This document shows, piece after piece, positions 1-9,126 of a stretch of DNA of 37,036 nucleotides. Positions within the stretch are counted from its first letter, which is position 1. Each line of letters begins with the position of its first letter. The notes below the pieces were generated by a model, which was not told the origin of the DNA, did not search any database, and saw only the letters and a list, made by a program, of their open reading frames with translations. Both the position numbers and the translations under genes were made by a program. Source of the DNA: Thermoanaerobaculia bacterium (GTDB taxonomy: Bacteria; Acidobacteriota; Thermoanaerobaculia; JALWYX01); contig JALWYX010000068.1 in the NCBI GenBank assembly GCA_027078415.1, forward strand, positions 1 through 37,036. Direction: 5' to 3'.

Positions 1-2013
1 TTGTCTTTTTTTCCTGTGATAGCGGGTTTTTCTACTTTGTGGCTTAGGGATATACTCAGAACTCATTTTGCTTTTAAGGTTTCTCAAGTTTACTGTGTAG
101 AAAACCAATCTTTCCCATTTTTAGATCCATTGAAAAATTATGAACCTCTCGCAGCAAACCCTAACTCTTTTTTTTTCTATCCTACTACAATACTCTTTTT
201 TCTCTTAGACCCCTTGCACGCTTTAAATCTTCATATAGTTTTGCATCTATCTCTCGCGTATTTAGCTTTTTTTTATTTATCGAAACAGGTAGGTCTGTGC
301 TTAGTCAACTCTATACTTGCTGCAACTTTTTACACCTTTTCTGGATTTTCTTTCTCTCTTCTTAGTTATCCTAATTTAATACCTGCTCTTGCCCTTATAC
401 CTTATTTCATTTTTTTCTTGCTACGTAAACAAGAAATTTATGCAGCTGTATCGTTAGCTTTGATATTCCTAGCAGGTGATCCAACCATGGTAATAACGGC
501 TTTGATAATTGCACTGTTTATGCACGTTGATACCAAAACATTTGCACTTTCAAGTATATTAGCATTGCTACTCTCTTTACCACAACTTGTTTTGTTTCTA
601 GAAATTCTAGATGGAAGTGGTAGAACTACTTTCTCTTATATTTCTGCTTCGCCAGCTACATCTTTTACACTTTCCTCTATAATAGATCTTTTTATTCCAC
701 TCTTTTTTGGATCTCCTACTAATAAACCTATACCTATGTGGGGAGTAGATATATTAAGAAATCAACCCTTTATGTTCTCATTATTTTCAGGGTTTGTCCC
801 TTTCCTCCTTATGAGGGTAAATAAAAAAAATCTAATATTAGGTGCTCTTGTGGGAATAATACTCTCTTCCTCTGCGGTCTCCTCACTTTATCCTTCTTTT
901 TTTCGATTTCCCGTGAAATTTTGGCTAATTTTCCTCTTCTTTTTTTCTCTCTTAGGAGCTTTGGGCGATCAAATTCTTAGAAAAAACGTGATAGCCGTCT
1001 ACACTACATTTGCTTTTATAGGGATTTTATTAATATTTTATTCTTCGATAATAGAAATAGATACCGAAATTATTAACTATTTTCTCTTTGTATATATGAT
1101 CCAATTTGTTGTTGTAACAATAATCGTTTTTTTTAATCTATCTCCGTTTGTTCTCTCGTTGATTCATTCAGTATCTATACTGTTGTTTTTAAAACCGTTG
1201 TTTACTCCTGTTTATATAGATAAGTTGATATCGAAACCCGCGATAAAGGATCCTGTTATTCACTTGGAAGCACAAAAGTTTTCTGAATATAATCTAAATG
1301 TAGATCCTTATACTCTTGCTAAAAAATCGCATCTTCTACTTTATCCGTTTCATTTAATTAAGGAAGGATTAACTATAAACCTTTTCCCCTCTCCCGAAGG
1401 GTTATCGTTTAAGCGTACTTATCTTGCCATCAACTTGGCAAGGAGTGCTCCTCTGGATGCAAAGATAAAGCTGTTTAAGATTTGGGGGACAAACAGTTTG
1501 ATAACGTTAAATTCTTCTGCATGTACCGATTCACTTAGTTACGGTCAAGTATATCTGTGTGAGTTGAATGGAAATGGTCTTTTGTATGTACCTAAAAAGG
1601 TAGTCAAAGTTAACTCTCTGTCTGAAAGCATCAAAGCTTTTTCTTCACTTTTGGATGTTGATACAGCTGTTGTTGAAGAGGATGAAACTCATCTCTTGGC
1701 TCAAAACAGAGAAGATGTTGCTACTACCAATTTGCGATTATCATGTGAGAAGGTTACTTTTAATGTATATGCTAAGGAGAGGACTTTACTTGTTGTAAAT
1801 GTTCCTGCTCATAACTTTTTTGATCTCTATATAAATGGTAAAAAAAGTGATTTTTCAATTGCTAACTTGTACAGAGTGGCTTTTTGGGTACCTGAGGGTT
1901 ATAGTACGGTTGAGTTAACCTTTAGCAAAAAAACGTTTTTTGCTTCTTTTATTGGTCCTGTGTTCTTTTTGTTTTATTGTCTTAGGAGGAGGTTGTGGGA
2001 TGAGAAAAATTAA
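1..2013 (+). CDS. YfhO-family polytopic membrane protein, 5'-truncated by the window edge
   Basis: The reading frame is open from base 1, so the TTG there is probably not the true start. Compared with the paralogue at 6802-9126, about 20 N-terminal residues (most of the first membrane helix) are missing. The visible part has an early Arg-Asp pair (WLRD), then NPNSFFFYP, then many hydrophobic segments with an AGDP turn. These match RD, NPNYSAFYPP and GGEP in the paralogue. The C-terminus is a soluble beta-rich domain ending in a final TM helix (LYINGKKSDFS, WVPEGYSTVEL), the YfhO C-terminal layout. YfhO proteins are GT-C-like membrane proteins linked to glycosylation of cell-surface polymers; the substrate here is unknown. 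The last 14 bases overlap the biotin carboxylase gene, suggesting co-transcription. Family assignment is fairly secure, function is not. Confidence 0.75.
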   Translation: MSFFPVIAGFSTLWLRDILRTHFAFKVSQVYCVENQSFPFLDPLKNYEPLAANPNSFFFYPTTILFFLLDPLHALNLHIVLHLSLAYLAFFYLSKQVGLCLVNSILAATFYTFSGFSFSLLSYPNLIPALALIPYFIFFLLRKQEIYAAVSLALIFLAGDPTMVITALIIALFMHVDTKTFALSSILALLLSLPQLVLFLEILDGSGRTTFSYISASPATSFTLSSIIDLFIPLFFGSPTNKPIPMWGVDILRNQPFMFSLFSGFVPFLLMRVNKKNLILGALVGIILSSSAVSSLYPSFFRFPVKFWLIFLFFFSLLGALGDQILRKNVIAVYTTFAFIGILLIFYSSIIEIDTEIINYFLFVYMIQFVVVTIIVFFNLSPFVLSLIHSVSILLFLKPLFTPVYIDKLISKPAIKDPVIHLEAQKFSEYNLNVDPYTLAKKSHLLLYPFHLIKEGLTINLFPSPEGLSFKRTYLAINLARSAPLDAKIKLFKIWGTNSLITLNSSACTDSLSYGQVYLCELNGNGLLYVPKKVVKVNSLSESIKAFSSLLDVDTAVVEEDETHLLAQNREDVATTNLRLSCEKVTFNVYAKERTLLVVNVPAHNFFDLYINGKKSDFSIANLYRVAFWVPEGYSTVELTFSKKTFFASFIGPVFFLFYCLRRRLWDEKN

Positions 2014-3487
2014 AAAAGTTTTAGTTGCAAATAGAGGAGAGATAGCTCTGCGTATAATCAGAGCGTGTAGAGAGTTGGGTATAGAAAGTGTTGCTGTATA
2101 TTCCGATGTTGATCGTTTGTCTCTTCACGTGTTGAGTGCAGATTATGCATTTTCTTTAGGTGCAGCGCCGAGCGTAGAGAGTTATTTGAATATAGAAAAA
2201 ATTGTGGAAGTAGCGTTACAAGCCAAAGTAGATGCTATACATCCGGGGTACGGTTTTTTAGCTGAGAATGCCGATTTTGCTAGAGCAGTGGAAGATGCAG
2301 GAATCATTTTTATAGGTCCTTCCGCCCGTACTATAGAACTTATGGGTTCCAAAATAGCGAGTCGCCAGATAATGGAACGCGTCGGAGTTCCTGTCGTGCC
2401 TGGTACTATAGATCCTATAAGTTCTATAGAAGAAGCTCGTAAAGTAGCAGCAAAGATAGGATATCCAGTTTTAATTAAGGCATCTGCTGGAGGAGGAGGT
2501 AAAGGAATGAGAAAGGTAGCGGATGAAGCGGAGCTTGAATCAGCTTTCCGTACCGCTTCCTCCGAGGCACAAGCTAGCTTTGGTGATTCTACTGTATATA
2601 TCGAAAAATATATAGAGAATCCTCGTCATATAGAGGTACAGATTATAGGAGATACTTACGGTAATGTAATTCACCTTTTTGAAAGAGAATGTTCTATTCA
2701 AAGACGACATCAGAAAGTTATTGAAGAAGCTCCTTCTCCCTCTATAAACGATACCCAAAGAAAAGCTCTCTTTGAAGCTGCTGTTAAGGCGGCTTTGGCT
2801 GTAGATTATTATAATGCCGGAACTGTTGAATTTATTTTCGATAAAGAAGGTAACTTTTATTTTCTTGAAATGAATACACGATTGCAAGTGGAACATCCGG
2901 TTACTGAATTTGTAACGGGCGTTGATATCGTAAAAGAGCAAATATTGATATCGGAAGGAGCACGTTTGAGAAGAGATTTAAAGAATGTATCTTGTTGGGG
3001 ACACGCTATAGAATTTAGACTGTATGCTGAAGATCCTAAAAGAAACTTTGCTCCTACACCTGGAAAAATCTCTTATCTGCAATGGCCTAATGGAGGATTT
3101 GTGAGAATTGATGAAGGAGTTTATGAAGGATGGGAAGTGCCTATTTACTATGATCCGTTGATAGCCAAAATGATAGTATGGGGAAGAGATAGAAAAGAGG
3201 CCATAGATCGTTCTTTGAGAGCTCTTTTTGATACTAGAATAGAGGGTATAACAACTACTCTTGATCTGTTCAGGGCTATTTTGCGTGATCAAGATTTTAT
3301 TGAAGGAAATTTTGATGTTTCTTATCTCGATAAAAGATTAAATGACTTGATTAAAGATGAAGCTCAAGAGCTATTGCCTGTATTAGCTAGCGCAATATTG
3401 GAGAGTTACAGAGAGAAGTTGACAGTTCAAGATAACGATATGTGGAAAAAAGTTGCTAGACTAGAATCTGTAGGAGGATGTGTATGA
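2000..3487 (+). CDS. accC: Biotin carboxylase subunit of an acetyl-/acyl-CoA carboxylase
   Basis: This is the ATP-dependent carboxylase that loads CO2 onto carrier-bound biotin. The frame is open from 1940, but the start at 2000 is chosen because AGGAGGAGG lies at 1984-1992 and the protein then begins MRKIKKVLVANRGEIA, the normal family N-terminus. The resulting 495 residues show the N-terminal lobe (KVLVANRGEIALRI), the ATP-grasp glycine loop ASAGGGGKGM after K160, K118 in MGSK, and the active-site string EMNTRLQVEHP (E290, N292, R294, Q296, E298). All key residues align with E. coli AccC at an offset of two. It is about 45 residues longer than classic AccC, with a C-terminal helical tail, closer to alpha subunits of propionyl-/acyl-CoA carboxylases. 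Its stop overlaps the next start as ATGA. No carboxyltransferase gene is in the window, so substrate is undecided. Confidence 0.95.
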   Translation: MRKIKKVLVANRGEIALRIIRACRELGIESVAVYSDVDRLSLHVLSADYAFSLGAAPSVESYLNIEKIVEVALQAKVDAIHPGYGFLAENADFARAVEDAGIIFIGPSARTIELMGSKIASRQIMERVGVPVVPGTIDPISSIEEARKVAAKIGYPVLIKASAGGGGKGMRKVADEAELESAFRTASSEAQASFGDSTVYIEKYIENPRHIEVQIIGDTYGNVIHLFERECSIQRRHQKVIEEAPSPSINDTQRKALFEAAVKAALAVDYYNAGTVEFIFDKEGNFYFLEMNTRLQVEHPVTEFVTGVDIVKEQILISEGARLRRDLKNVSCWGHAIEFRLYAEDPKRNFAPTPGKISYLQWPNGGFVRIDEGVYEGWEVPIYYDPLIAKMIVWGRDRKEAIDRSLRALFDTRIEGITTTLDLFRAILRDQDFIEGNFDVSYLDKRLNDLIKDEAQELLPVLASAILESYREKLTVQDNDMWKKVARLESVGGCV

Positions 3488-3996
3488 ATCTGATTATTAA
3501 AGGTAAAAGTACTGAATACAAAGTAAAGGTTGAGAGAGCTACGAACAATGGTTTTATAGTAAAAGCAGAAGGTAAATTTTATAAATTTAACGCTCTGCCT
3601 GTTAAAAAAGGAGCTCTCAGCCTGATAGATGACAGCGGAAAACAAAAATATATTACTTATTCTGTTACAGATAATAATGAATATACCATATCGCTTGCAG
3701 AGAAAAGTTATACACTCTGTGTGATGGATCAGTTAGAAGCTGCAGGGTCGGCTGTTTCCTCTGCGTCGGTCGAGGGTGTCTATCTGTTGAAAGCTCCTAT
3801 AGCAGGTAAAATAGCTAAAATTTGTGTTAGTGAAGGAGAGAATGTCCAAAAGGGTGAAGTGTTATTAGTATTAGAAGCGATGAAAATGCAAAACGAGATA
3901 CAGACAGATTTTTCGGGTGTAATTAATAAAGTATTTGTAAAAGAAGGAAAAACGGTTAGTAACGATGAGGCTTTAATAGAAATAAAAATCTCCTGA
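3484..3996 (+). CDS. Biotin carboxyl carrier protein of acyl-CoA carboxylase
   Basis: This protein carries biotin between the carboxylase and carboxyltransferase. The last 70 residues are a biotinyl/lipoyl domain with LEAMKMQNEI; the biotinylated lysine is K134. The first 80-90 residues form a beta-rich domain (KVKVERATNNGFIVKAEG...) resembling the region between biotin carboxylase and biotin domains of single-chain acyl-CoA carboxylase alpha subunits, rather than the Ala/Pro-rich N-terminus of E. coli AccB. ATG at 3478 is also in frame but touches the Shine-Dalgarno AGGAGG (3472-3477). ATG at 3484 has a 6-nt spacer and gives an ATGA overlap with accC, so it is preferred (170 aa). The pair therefore looks like a split alpha chain. 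Whether it serves acetyl-, propionyl- or another CoA ester cannot be told from here. Confidence 0.88.
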   Translation: MNLIIKGKSTEYKVKVERATNNGFIVKAEGKFYKFNALPVKKGALSLIDDSGKQKYITYSVTDNNEYTISLAEKSYTLCVMDQLEAAGSAVSSASVEGVYLLKAPIAGKIAKICVSEGENVQKGEVLLVLEAMKMQNEIQTDFSGVINKVFVKEGKTVSNDEALIEIKIS

Positions 3997-4485
3997 TTTA
4001 TTAAGTAACCTTTATATATCTGTTGTTATAAGTTGCTAAAGATAAAATAGGGAAATTGTAAAATTTGAAATGTATACCTACTCCCTGAGTATATAAGTTC
4101 TTACTAAAAGAATATCTATTTATGGAAAGAGCTTAACAATCTTACCTTTATAACATATTAATCTTTTTAAGGGCAGCTTTGATAGGTTCTATAAGAGTTT
4201 AAAATAAGTTTTTATTTGTAACTCTGTTTGCATTATATTCTATTTGTTAAGCAAAAGTTATACGGTTGTCTAGAGAACTGTATCGATTTTTAGCGTTTTA
4301 TAAATCTTTGCAAAAATAAGTTTGCACTTTGCGTTATATCTATTTGAGTATTACATTTTCAGTTGGTAAGTGTACCAATCTTTCTTTTGTGTAAAAATAA
4401 GTATTTTTTATTTGTTTCTATATTCCTGACTTAATAAGGATTAATAGTGCTAGTGGTAGGGTTGTAGCTAGTATTATGTCATGGA
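3997..4485. other. Convergent AT-rich intergenic region
   Basis: About 490 bases lie between the end of the carrier gene and the end of the sensor-kinase gene, which converge. I see no credible coding frame, tRNA or riboswitch. It contains an imperfect hairpin at 4195-4224 and a short inverted repeat, TGCAAA (4309-4314) / TTTGCA (4321-4326). The length is notable in an otherwise tightly packed window. Confidence 0.6.
4195..4224. terminator. Possible bidirectional terminator hairpin
   Basis: Arms GAGTT-TA-AAATAA and TTATTT-GT-AACTC pair over 11 positions around a two-base mismatch with a GTTT loop. The position between convergent genes suits a shared terminator. The stem is AT-rich and no long T-run follows on either strand, so this is weak. 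Confidence 0.25.
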
Positions 4486-6075
4486 TTAAGTAGGGAGATA
4501 GATTTGGAATTCTGTGGTTTTATCTTTTCTTCTTATTTCTATTTTGCCTCCGTGTAGAGTTATTACGTTGCGAGCTATAGAAAGACCTAGACCTACTCCT
4601 TCTCTTTTGGTAGAGAAAAAAGGCTGAAATATTTTATCTAAATTATCCACCTCTATACCAGGTCCATCGTCTTTTATAGTAATTAAAACACCATTTTCTT
4701 TTTCTGTTATTTCTATTTCTACAACGCTAGAAGCTGCGTGTAGAGCGTTTTCTATTAAGTTGAAGAGAGCTTTTTTTAGTAGTTTCTCATCTCCTCTCAC
4801 AAAAGCTTTCTTATATGAGAATACGAATTCTATTTCACCTTTTTGCTGGTTAAGTGCAAGGAGTATATTACTGATAGTTTTACCTATATCCACTTTCTTT
4901 CTTTGTTGAGGCTTTGTTGTAGAGAATATCAGAAAGTCTGATACAACTTTTTCCAAATATCTCTCCTCTTTTAAAATTTCTTCTATATAGTGTTGCAATT
5001 TTTCATCTGCTTCTTCAGCTAATAGCTGTATATATCCTTTAAGCGTTGTAAGACCGTTTCTTAGTTCATGAGCAACTCCTGCAGCCATTTCTCCTAGCGA
5101 AAATAGAACGCTTTCCAATGTGCGATCTTTAACCTCTATCTCTTTTACCGATAAAGTATCTATTAGTATGAGAAAACCTTTTATTCTGTCTCTATCTTTT
5201 AGGATATCGATAGACACCATAAATCTGTTTCCTGAGATAGTTACCTCTTCACGTACTATTCTTGTCTGATCTTTAAAAGAGCGTTGTACTAAGTGTAGTA
5301 TAGGCTCAGGTAGTGCGCTTTCTATAGGGGTGTTTACTTTCAATTTGGGAAATAGATCGCGTCCCTTTTGATTAGCTACTAAGAAAATTCCTCTAGCATC
5401 ACACAGGATAAAAGCTGTCTGCGCGTACTCAACCAGTTGAGAAGAATCGTTTCTTGTAGATCTTTCTGTGTGTTGTCGTAAAAAATTTTCTATAACGTAT
5501 TCCAACCTTTCTATAGATCGTGAGTGTTCTGGAGACTTGATAATGTGTGTTATAACTTTTTCAAAAGGGGTTAATATTCTGTGTAAAAAAAATAGTAGCC
5601 ATATAACCACACCTGTAACTGATATAACAGATGTTACAACTAGAATAGTCATTTTACGCATGTATAGTGTTGCTGGTGGATAAGTGTCTACTATAAGCTT
5701 GAAATTTTTGCCTCTTTTATCGATGAAATTTTGAGAAAAGTAAAATTCTTGTGATAGCCTAAAATCTTGATCTAATGTATTGGTATATATAGTTCTGCCT
5801 TCTGAATCTAGAAGAATTACAATAATAGGACTTTCTCTAAATAGATACTCTAAAGATGAGATGCGCTCTGTGGCGTTGTAAGAGCGCTCTAATTCGTTAA
5901 CTATAAGTTTTCCTATAGAATTGACAAATTTATTTTTCCTTACAACTTCTTCTACAACTACATTTCTGTAAGCAACCGTTGTATATATGTTTACCGTAAC
6001 TAAAAGAAGTAACGCTAACGGAAGGAGTATATGTAAATGTTTATATAGTGGTAAGTATTTATCCTTTTTATCCAT
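4486..6075 (-). CDS. Membrane sensor histidine kinase, NtrB/PilS-like
   Basis: Domain order over 529 residues is: TM1 (about 14-32), an extracytoplasmic sensing region of roughly 105 residues, TM2 (about 142-164), a linker, a PAS-like domain (about 210-310; TAFILCDARGIFLVAN), a HisKA dimerisation helix with phospho-acceptor H336 in AAGVAHELRNGL, and a GHKL ATPase with N box NLIENALHAA, G1 DDGPGIE, F box FFSTK and G2 GVGLGLSIA. The proline usual after HELRN is glycine here. The domain set is that of NtrB/PilS kinases, which phosphorylate sigma-54 activators. It is the last gene of an operon with prepilin peptidase (8-base overlap), which favours a pilus role. The likely partner is the NtrC-type regulator at 29378-30670, an inference since it lies far away. 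Confidence 0.88.
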   Translation of the reverse strand: MDKKDKYLPLYKHLHILLPLALLLLVTVNIYTTVAYRNVVVEEVVRKNKFVNSIGKLIVNELERSYNATERISSLEYLFRESPIIVILLDSEGRTIYTNTLDQDFRLSQEFYFSQNFIDKRGKNFKLIVDTYPPATLYMRKMTILVVTSVISVTGVVIWLLFFLHRILTPFEKVITHIIKSPEHSRSIERLEYVIENFLRQHTERSTRNDSSQLVEYAQTAFILCDARGIFLVANQKGRDLFPKLKVNTPIESALPEPILHLVQRSFKDQTRIVREEVTISGNRFMVSIDILKDRDRIKGFLILIDTLSVKEIEVKDRTLESVLFSLGEMAAGVAHELRNGLTTLKGYIQLLAEEADEKLQHYIEEILKEERYLEKVVSDFLIFSTTKPQQRKKVDIGKTISNILLALNQQKGEIEFVFSYKKAFVRGDEKLLKKALFNLIENALHAASSVVEIEITEKENGVLITIKDDGPGIEVDNLDKIFQPFFSTKREGVGLGLSIARNVITLHGGKIEIRRKDKTTEFQIYLPT

Positions 6076-6814
6076 TTCGAAGACATATAGAAATTATTTC
6101 AACTATTGTAGCGGTTGATATAAATACCCCAAAAGGCAAAGGTTTGTTTATGGGACGTTTCCATATTATAAAAGATAGTAATGAAAAAATGAGTCCTAAT
6201 AAAGATGCTATCAACATTACATATATAAGCCTGTTGACTCCGATAAATGCTCCAACCATTCCCATCATTTTTACATCCCCTAATCCCATCCCTTCTTGCC
6301 CGCGAAGCAATTGCCAACTCTTTGCTAGAATATAGAGTATTCCTCCTCCTACAGATAAGCCTAATAAAGAAGGTAAAATATACTCTTCTCCTTTAATAAA
6401 AGAAAAGAGTATCCCTGTTACTATTCCGGGTTTTGTTATCTTGTCTGGTAAGACGTAAAATTTTGCGTCTATAAACGCTAAAACTGTAAGCATCGAAAAG
6501 AGAGTACTGTTCTCTACAAAATATATACTCAGACCGTAGCATCTATAAAAGTAGAGAAAAGCGCAAGCTGTAACTAATTCTACAAAGGGATAAATTAGAG
6601 AGATATTGTATCCGCATTTTGCACATCGACCTTTTAAAAAAATGAAACTTAATATGGGAATATTGTGGTACCAACGTATTTTACAGCCGCAAAAAGCACA
6701 TCTTGAGCGTGTAAAAATTGAGTCTATTCTCCTAGGTAACCGATAGATCAAAACATTTAGATAACTGCCTATAACAGCACCTATTACGAATATAAATACC
6801 TCTACGATTTCCAT
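6068..6814 (-). CDS. pilD: Type IV prepilin peptidase / N-methyltransferase
   Basis: An inner-membrane aspartyl protease that cleaves the leader of type IV prepilins and pseudopilins and methylates the new N-terminus. In 248 residues the sequence shows the N-terminal methylase-type domain with two zinc-binding CxxC pairs (C39/C42 in CAFCGC and C64/C67 in CAKCGY), several membrane helices, and the two catalytic aspartates D116 (FIDAKFYVLPD) and D180 (GMGLGDVKMM). Length is near family norms. Its start overlaps the upstream YfhO-like gene by 13 bases and its end overlaps the kinase gene by 8, so the genes are translationally coupled. Obvious substrates in the window are the pilin at 10519-11037 and the pseudopilin at 14104-14688. 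Confidence 0.95.
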   Translation of the reverse strand: MEIVEVFIFVIGAVIGSYLNVLIYRLPRRIDSIFTRSRCAFCGCKIRWYHNIPILSFIFLKGRCAKCGYNISLIYPFVELVTACAFLYFYRCYGLSIYFVENSTLFSMLTVLAFIDAKFYVLPDKITKPGIVTGILFSFIKGEEYILPSLLGLSVGGGILYILAKSWQLLRGQEGMGLGDVKMMGMVGAFIGVNRLIYVMLIASLLGLIFSLLSFIIWKRPINKPLPFGVFISTATIVEIISICLRNG

Positions 6815-9126
6815 AAATAAAATAACATGATACCTAGAGTTATAAATGTAGCAAATGCTCCTATAGGTATATAGGGATCTTTATATTCAAAAACTATACA
6901 TTTATACCCCTTATCTTGTATAACAGCTATCATTTTACCAAACCATGACCTATAGATGCGGTGATTTTTCTTGCCTGGATATGTGTAGACTTTCCAAAAT
7001 GGATCGTAATTAAATCCTACACTAAGGGCAATTTCTGTTGGATGTGAAGGTATTACTAATATTTTGTCTATGTAGAGTTTATATTCTAAGCTAACCTTAC
7101 GAAATCTTTTGTTTGTTATGGGAATAGGGGACAGTTCTAAGTAGTTAAGCTCATCTATTTTTAAAGTGACTAGTTTTTGTAGAAACTTCTCTTTATCTTC
7201 TATAAACTCTATTATATTTACAGAGTTTACTAGATCTATAAAATGTGGAATAATTTCGATCCTATAAGTGGGTATTTTCGTTAAAGTGATACCTTTTACT
7301 AATAAAGTTTTATAATCTTCAATGGTTTGACGGTATATTATAACACTTGTATTCCACGCAGCTAGATAAAGTTTTGCGCTCCTTTTATCTTTTTCCCATA
7401 GATTTTTTAGAAGTTCGAAACTTTGAACTCCCCATTTGGTTTGCATCATGTCGTAGTCTTTATGTAGCGAGTAAGGTAACTTCCACAGGAGTGCTGTGTA
7501 AGGGTCGAGTCTTTCGCGGAAAAGCATATATTGTCGTATTCCAACCGGCCACTTTGGTGGAAAAATTTCGGGACCTGAATATAGACTACTTTGAGGGAAA
7601 ATTCTTCCTCCTTTTAAAAGATCCACTATTTTAGGAGGTTTTGTAAATAGATTTGTAGGATATATACGCAACAAACTTTTACTAAAAATTAAAGTGTGGA
7701 TAGAAGATGATAGGAATAGGAGCGATAGGAAAGCCATTCTGTACCTGATTACGACAGGTAAGATTACTATAATTATTGCAACGGCTAGGTCTAGTAACGA
7801 TGAGTGTAGTACAAATGAAGATATATTCTCTCGGAGTGTACCTTTTATGGAAGGATCTAATGCAAATTCTAATAACTCGTTTCTTATATAGGGAGATAGT
7901 AGTATTAATACCCTGGCTAACGATAAGAATAGAAAAATGTAAGCTATCTTTGTAAATGTTGTTCTAATTTTCTCAGAAATTAATAAAAGATATATACCAG
8001 TTATCCCTCCTATCGTTAAAGCGACAGTTGTAAGCAATATAAATTTTTCAGGATACCTGATAAGCCGCAAAGGGGATAGAGGTATAGATATAAGGAAAGA
8101 TTGTATAGGGGATCTTAGAGCTAATAATAGCCCTGATATGGCTAGATAAAACGTAAACTTTTTTAGTAAGTGTAGTTTGTCATCAAGTGTTATTCTTGAA
8201 AAGTAAAGAGTTAAGGCTCCTAGAAAAAGAGTGATACCTGGAGAAATAAATAGTATGTAAGGGTAATTTTTGTCGTTTATATTCCATCCTAAATATTCAC
8301 CTTCCTCGTCTTTGGTAGGATTACCCCAGAAAAAAGGCCATCCAAACTCTACCAATCTCAGGGGAGAAAGTGACCAAACTAAATTGCTTTTGTTTTGGTT
8401 GGTTCTTTCGGTTTTTAATACTCTAACAAAGGTAGGGAGTAATTGGATTGAAGAGACAAGTATAGACGTTGTGTATATCAGGATCAGCTTTTTAAGGTAG
8501 ATAAGGTTTATTTTTTTTGCAGCTATGTACAACGCTATAGATAGAGATATTATTATTGTTGCAACTGGTTCGCCTCCTAGAAGGGATAGGACTATAGGAA
8601 GACAAGCAAAAAGGATAGATTTTCCTTGCAGATAATGCATAACTCCCAAGATTGCCCAGGGAAGCCACGAGATAGATGTTAAAAAGTTATAGGTACTTAT
8701 TAGTCCTAAAAACCAACCTCCTATATATAATGAACCTCCTATCAACGATAGAGGTGTTTTTACTCCATGTTTTTCTAGCATTAGTGAAGCGCCTACACCT
8801 CCCCATAGTAGGTGTAAAAAGACCATAACTTGCAATCCCCATGGAAAACCTAGTAGTGGAAGTAGCCAGTGTGGAGGGTAAAAAGCGGAGTAGTTAGGAT
8901 TTGATAGTATAGGTTGTCCTCCATTTATGTATGGATTCCATTCTGCAAAAGATTTTTTAGAAATAGAAAGTTCCCAAAATACTTTCTTAAGAGGCCAATT
9001 GAACGTTGCAAAATCGCGCCCTACAAAAGTATTATCAGGAATAAGAATAGGAAAAGTAAGTACAAAGGCAGTTATAGCTGGTAATACAAGAAAGATGAAG
9101 TTTTTAAAAAGCCCATTCTTTAACAA
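6802..9126 (-). CDS. YfhO-family polytopic membrane protein
   Basis: A 774-residue protein with a first TM helix, then VGRDF, WNPYINGGQ, NPNYSAFYPPHW, about a dozen further hydrophobic segments and a GGEP turn between helices. The YfhO-like C-terminal domain (GFNYDPFWKVYTYPGKK) ends in a last TM helix and the residues LWKS. The N-terminal half parallels the protein at 1-2013 motif for motif, so the two are paralogues. YfhO proteins belong to the GT-C-like superfamily and some help glycosylate surface polymers such as lipoteichoic acid. Lying between an exported peptidase and prepilin peptidase, it could modify pilin or an envelope glycan, but that is only a guess. It overlaps the upstream M20 gene by 23 bases and pilD by 13. 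Confidence 0.8.
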   Translation of the reverse strand: MLKNGLFKNFIFLVLPAITAFVLTFPILIPDNTFVGRDFATFNWPLKKVFWELSISKKSFAEWNPYINGGQPILSNPNYSAFYPPHWLLPLLGFPWGLQVMVFLHLLWGGVGASLMLEKHGVKTPLSLIGGSLYIGGWFLGLISTYNFLTSISWLPWAILGVMHYLQGKSILFACLPIVLSLLGGEPVATIIISLSIALYIAAKKINLIYLKKLILIYTTSILVSSIQLLPTFVRVLKTERTNQNKSNLVWSLSPLRLVEFGWPFFWGNPTKDEEGEYLGWNINDKNYPYILFISPGITLFLGALTLYFSRITLDDKLHLLKKFTFYLAISGLLLALRSPIQSFLISIPLSPLRLIRYPEKFILLTTVALTIGGITGIYLLLISEKIRTTFTKIAYIFLFLSLARVLILLSPYIRNELLEFALDPSIKGTLRENISSFVLHSSLLDLAVAIIIVILPVVIRYRMAFLSLLFLSSSIHTLIFSKSLLRIYPTNLFTKPPKIVDLLKGGRIFPQSSLYSGPEIFPPKWPVGIRQYMLFRERLDPYTALLWKLPYSLHKDYDMMQTKWGVQSFELLKNLWEKDKRSAKLYLAAWNTSVIIYRQTIEDYKTLLVKGITLTKIPTYRIEIIPHFIDLVNSVNIIEFIEDKEKFLQKLVTLKIDELNYLELSPIPITNKRFRKVSLEYKLYIDKILVIPSHPTEIALSVGFNYDPFWKVYTYPGKKNHRIYRSWFGKMIAVIQDKGYKCIVFEYKDPYIPIGAFATFITLGIMLFYLWKS

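Noticed and set aside
1940-1999. N-terminal extension of the biotin carboxylase from ATG 1940
   Set aside because: It would encode a hydrophobic 20-residue extension read in another frame of the YfhO-like gene. The Shine-Dalgarno at 1984-1992 and the family N-terminus place the start at 2000.
2540-2941. 133-codon minus-strand open frame inside accC
   Set aside because: It lies wholly within a gene with clear motifs, has no recognisable domain, and is one of many shadow frames produced by codon bias.
3997-4485. tRNA or small RNA gene in the convergent gap
   Set aside because: No cloverleaf, T-loop-like GTTCGA or GC-rich stem; very AT-rich with only weak hairpins.
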